From Ancylobacter novellus (GTDB lineage Bacteria; Pseudomonadota; Alphaproteobacteria; Rhizobiales; Xanthobacteraceae), in NCBI GenBank assembly GCA_003241485.1, contig QFQD01000103.1, positions 1 to 8,595 of the forward strand: 8,595 nt of DNA. The letters run 5' to 3'. Shown in pieces: positions 6,842 through 8,595 of the stretch (positions within the stretch are counted from its first letter, which is position 1; every line of letters begins with the position of its first letter). A model generated the notes under the pieces. The model searched no databases and had not been told where the DNA came from. It saw only the letters and a program-made list of their open reading frames with translations. A program made the position numbers and the translations under genes.

Positions 6842-7626
6842 TGCTGGAGCCGTTCCAATACGGCCTTGGTGCCGCCGCCGGCGTGCTGGTGGGGTTCACA
6901 CTTGGTCTGGTCGGCGGCGGCGGCTCCATCCTCGCCGTGCCGCTGATGGTCTATCTCGTGGGGGTGCGCAGCCCGCATGTTGCCATCGGCACCAGCGCCT
7001 TCGCCGTCGCCATCAATGCCGCTGCCGGGCTGTTGCAGCATGCCCGCGCGGGGACGGTGAAATGGCGCTGCGGCGGCATGTACGCCACCGCCGGCATCCT
7101 CGGCGCCCTTGCCGGCTCAAGCCTCGGCAAGCTGGTGGGGGGCGAGAAGCTGCTGTTCCTGTTCGCGCTGCTCATGCTCGTGGTCGGCGTCCTGATGCTG
7201 CGCGGGCGCGGCAATCCGGGCGAGCCGGGCGCGGAATGCAATCGCGAGAAGGCGCCGAAGGTGCTTGGCTTCGGGCTCGGCACCGGCGTCTTTTCCGGCT
7301 TCTTCGGCATTGGCGGCGGGTTCCTCATCGTTCCCGGCCTGATCGGCTCCACCGGCATGCCGATCCTCAATGCGGTCGGCACCTCGCTGGTGGCGGTCAC
7401 CGCCTTCGGCCTCACCACCGCCTTCAACTACGCGCTGTCGGGGTTGGTGAACTGGCCGCTGGCCTTCACCTTCATCGCCGGTGGGGCGCTCGGCAGTGTC
7501 GGCGGCATGAAGCTCGCGCAGCAGCTTTCCGGGCGCACCGGCAGGCTGACCACGGTGTTCGCCACGCTGATCTTCGTGGTGGCGAGCTACATGCTGTTCA
7601 AAAGCGCCTCGGCGCTGCTTGCCTGA
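6841..7626 (+). CDS. TauE/SafE-family membrane protein, probable sulfite exporter
   Basis: This 261-residue inner-membrane protein belongs to the TSUP (TauE/SafE) family of anion exporters. About eight hydrophobic segments are visible (near 8-38, 50-66, 78-98, 103-120, 140-167, 178-200, 206-225 and 238-255). The two halves are internal repeats: GLVGGGGSILAVP with VKW in the first half matches GFFGIGGGFLIVP with VNW in the second, as is typical of the family. The loop between the halves (about 121-138) is polar and contains Cys133; Cys77 sits in VKWRCGG. The start overlaps the SQR stop (TGATG), with AGAGG (6829-6833) 7 nt upstream, so translation is probably coupled. In this operon the natural substrate is sulfite made by the persulfide dioxygenase; thiosulfate or another sulfur anion is possible. 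An upstream in-frame start near 6613 would lie within the SQR gene and is rejected. Confidence 0.92.
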   Translation: MLEPFQYGLGAAAGVLVGFTLGLVGGGGSILAVPLMVYLVGVRSPHVAIGTSAFAVAINAAAGLLQHARAGTVKWRCGGMYATAGILGALAGSSLGKLVGGEKLLFLFALLMLVVGVLMLRGRGNPGEPGAECNREKAPKVLGFGLGTGVFSGFFGIGGGFLIVPGLIGSTGMPILNAVGTSLVAVTAFGLTTAFNYALSGLVNWPLAFTFIAGGALGSVGGMKLAQQLSGRTGRLTTVFATLIFVVASYMLFKSASALLA

Positions 7627-7649
7627 GCGCGGTCCGGCGGGGCCCCGGT

Positions 7650-8595
7650 TCACGCATCGAAGGCAAGCTGCACCTTCAGCGTGCGTTCGGGATGCTGTTC
7701 GACGAGATCGAAGGCGGCGCGGGCGTCCTGCGCGGCGAATGTCTGGGTAATCATGCTCGCCGGCTTCAGCGCGCCGCTCTCCAGCCAGCCGACAATTTCC
7801 GGAATGAACCGGCGGTTGAGCCGCGAGCCGACCAGCGTCAGTTCCTTGCGCACGATTTCCTGCTGGCTGACATTGCACGGTGCCGGCGAGAAGCCGAGCA
7901 GGCCGATGCGCCCGGCCGGCGCGGCGATGCGGCAGGCCTCCTCCAGCAGAGCGGGAATGCCGGCGCCGTCGATGATGACGGAGGGCCCGAGGCCGTCCAG
8001 CTCCCCCGCGACCGCCTCGCCGACGGACCGCTCCCTTGAGTGGATCACCAGATCGGCGCCGAATTCGCGCGCTCTTTCAAGGCGGTCGGCGTCGATATCG
8101 GCCACGATGCAGCGGGCGCCGCGCATTTTCGCCACCTGCAGGACGGTGATGCCGACCGTTCCGGCGCCATAGATCAGCACCACGTCGTCCCTGGTGCATT
8201 CGGTGCGCCAGAGCACATTCGCCGCCACCGCCAGCGGCTCGGCCAGCGCCGCGACATCGAAGCCGAGCGAGGGCGCGATCTTCACTGCATTCGCTTCCGG
8301 CACGATGGCCACCGAGCGAAAGCCGCCGTCGCGATGGACGCCGATCACCTGCAGCTTGGCGCAGACATTGGAGCGCCCGGTGCGGCAGGGGTGGCAATGG
8401 CCGCAGGAGATGACGGGATCGGCCACGACGTGATCGCCGATGGCGAGGTGCGACACACCCGCCCCAAGCGCCGATACCACCCCGGCGAACTCATGCCCGA
8501 TGATGCGCGGATAGGTCACGAACGGGTTGGAGCCGTGCAGGATGTGCATGTCCGACCCGCAGATGCCGGCGCGGCGGACGGAGATCGCCACTTCG
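7650..8595 (-). CDS. Zinc-dependent medium-chain alcohol/polyol dehydrogenase, N-terminus outside the window
   Basis: This is an NAD-dependent MDR-family dehydrogenase of the sorbitol/L-idonate/L-galactonate dehydrogenase group, acting on a sugar alcohol or sugar acid. The frame is open to the window edge. The first visible residues, EVAISVRRAGICGSD, normally lie about 25-30 residues into the protein, so only a short N-terminus is missing and the GTG at 8591 is an internal Val. Counting that Val as 1, catalytic-zinc ligands are Cys11, His33-Glu34 (GHEFAG) and probably Glu118 (AEPL). Four structural-zinc cysteines are 63, 66, 69 and 77. The Rossmann motif GAGTVG (142-147) is followed by Asp165 (VADID), which favours NAD over NADP. 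The segment VIGVHRDGGF resembles E. coli YjjN (L-galactonate oxidoreductase), but the substrate cannot be read from sequence. It is convergent with the exporter, 23 nt apart, and seems unrelated to sulfur metabolism. Confidence 0.93.
   Translation of the reverse strand, partial: EVAISVRRAGICGSDMHILHGSNPFVTYPRIIGHEFAGVVSALGAGVSHLAIGDHVVADPVISCGHCHPCRTGRSNVCAKLQVIGVHRDGGFRSVAIVPEANAVKIAPSLGFDVAALAEPLAVAANVLWRTECTRDDVVLIYGAGTVGITVLQVAKMRGARCIVADIDADRLERAREFGADLVIHSRERSVGEAVAGELDGLGPSVIIDGAGIPALLEEACRIAAPAGRIGLLGFSPAPCNVSQQEIVRKELTLVGSRLNRRFIPEIVGWLESGALKPASMITQTFAAQDARAAFDLVEQHPERTLKVQLAFDA

Noticed and set aside
7627..7649. GGGGCCCC palindrome (7639-7646) between the convergent exporter and dehydrogenase genes as a terminator
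   Set aside because: It is a loop-less 8-bp palindrome with no T-run; in GC-rich DNA it is not enough to call a terminator.

Overview
The window is GC-rich, densely coded DNA of alphaproteobacterial type. The gene content (sulfide oxidation, Mo-hydroxylase with c-type cytochrome) would fit the Hyphomicrobiales, perhaps a Xanthobacteraceae-like organism, but this placement is inferred from style and gene content only. No RNA genes, insertion sequences, CRISPR arrays or origins were seen.

Left region (1-2890, + strand): the 3' part of a periplasmic molybdenum hydroxylase large subunit of the isoquinoline 1-oxidoreductase beta (IorB) type, followed with a 4-nt overlap or 2-nt gap by its membrane-anchored tri-heme cytochrome c partner. 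The large subunit is broken: the reading frame shifts at about position 465-470, where about 23 bases of a conserved stretch appear to be missing. The sequence fits a deletion between two 5-bp ACGGC repeats. The cytochrome is intact.

Central region (2975-7626): a divergent sulfide/persulfide detoxification locus around an AT-rich control region (4104-4148). Leftward run a peroxiredoxin and, 4 nt later, a BigR/SqrR-like ArsR-family repressor. Rightward run an ETHE1-like persulfide dioxygenase, a DUF442 (phosphatase/sulfurtransferase-like) plus sulfide:quinone oxidoreductase fusion, and a TauE/SafE-family exporter. The inferred route is: H2S is oxidised by the SQR and passed to a thiol such as glutathione, the dioxygenase turns the persulfide into sulfite, and the TauE-like protein exports sulfite. 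The peroxiredoxin would remove peroxide or persulfide stress, and the ArsR protein would repress both arms from a dyad in the shared control region. The repressor lacks cysteines at both positions that sense persulfide in BigR/SqrR, which is the most unusual point in the locus.

Right region (7650-8595, - strand): a zinc-dependent medium-chain alcohol/polyol dehydrogenase, cut by the window edge. It converges on the exporter gene and is probably unrelated to the sulfide genes.
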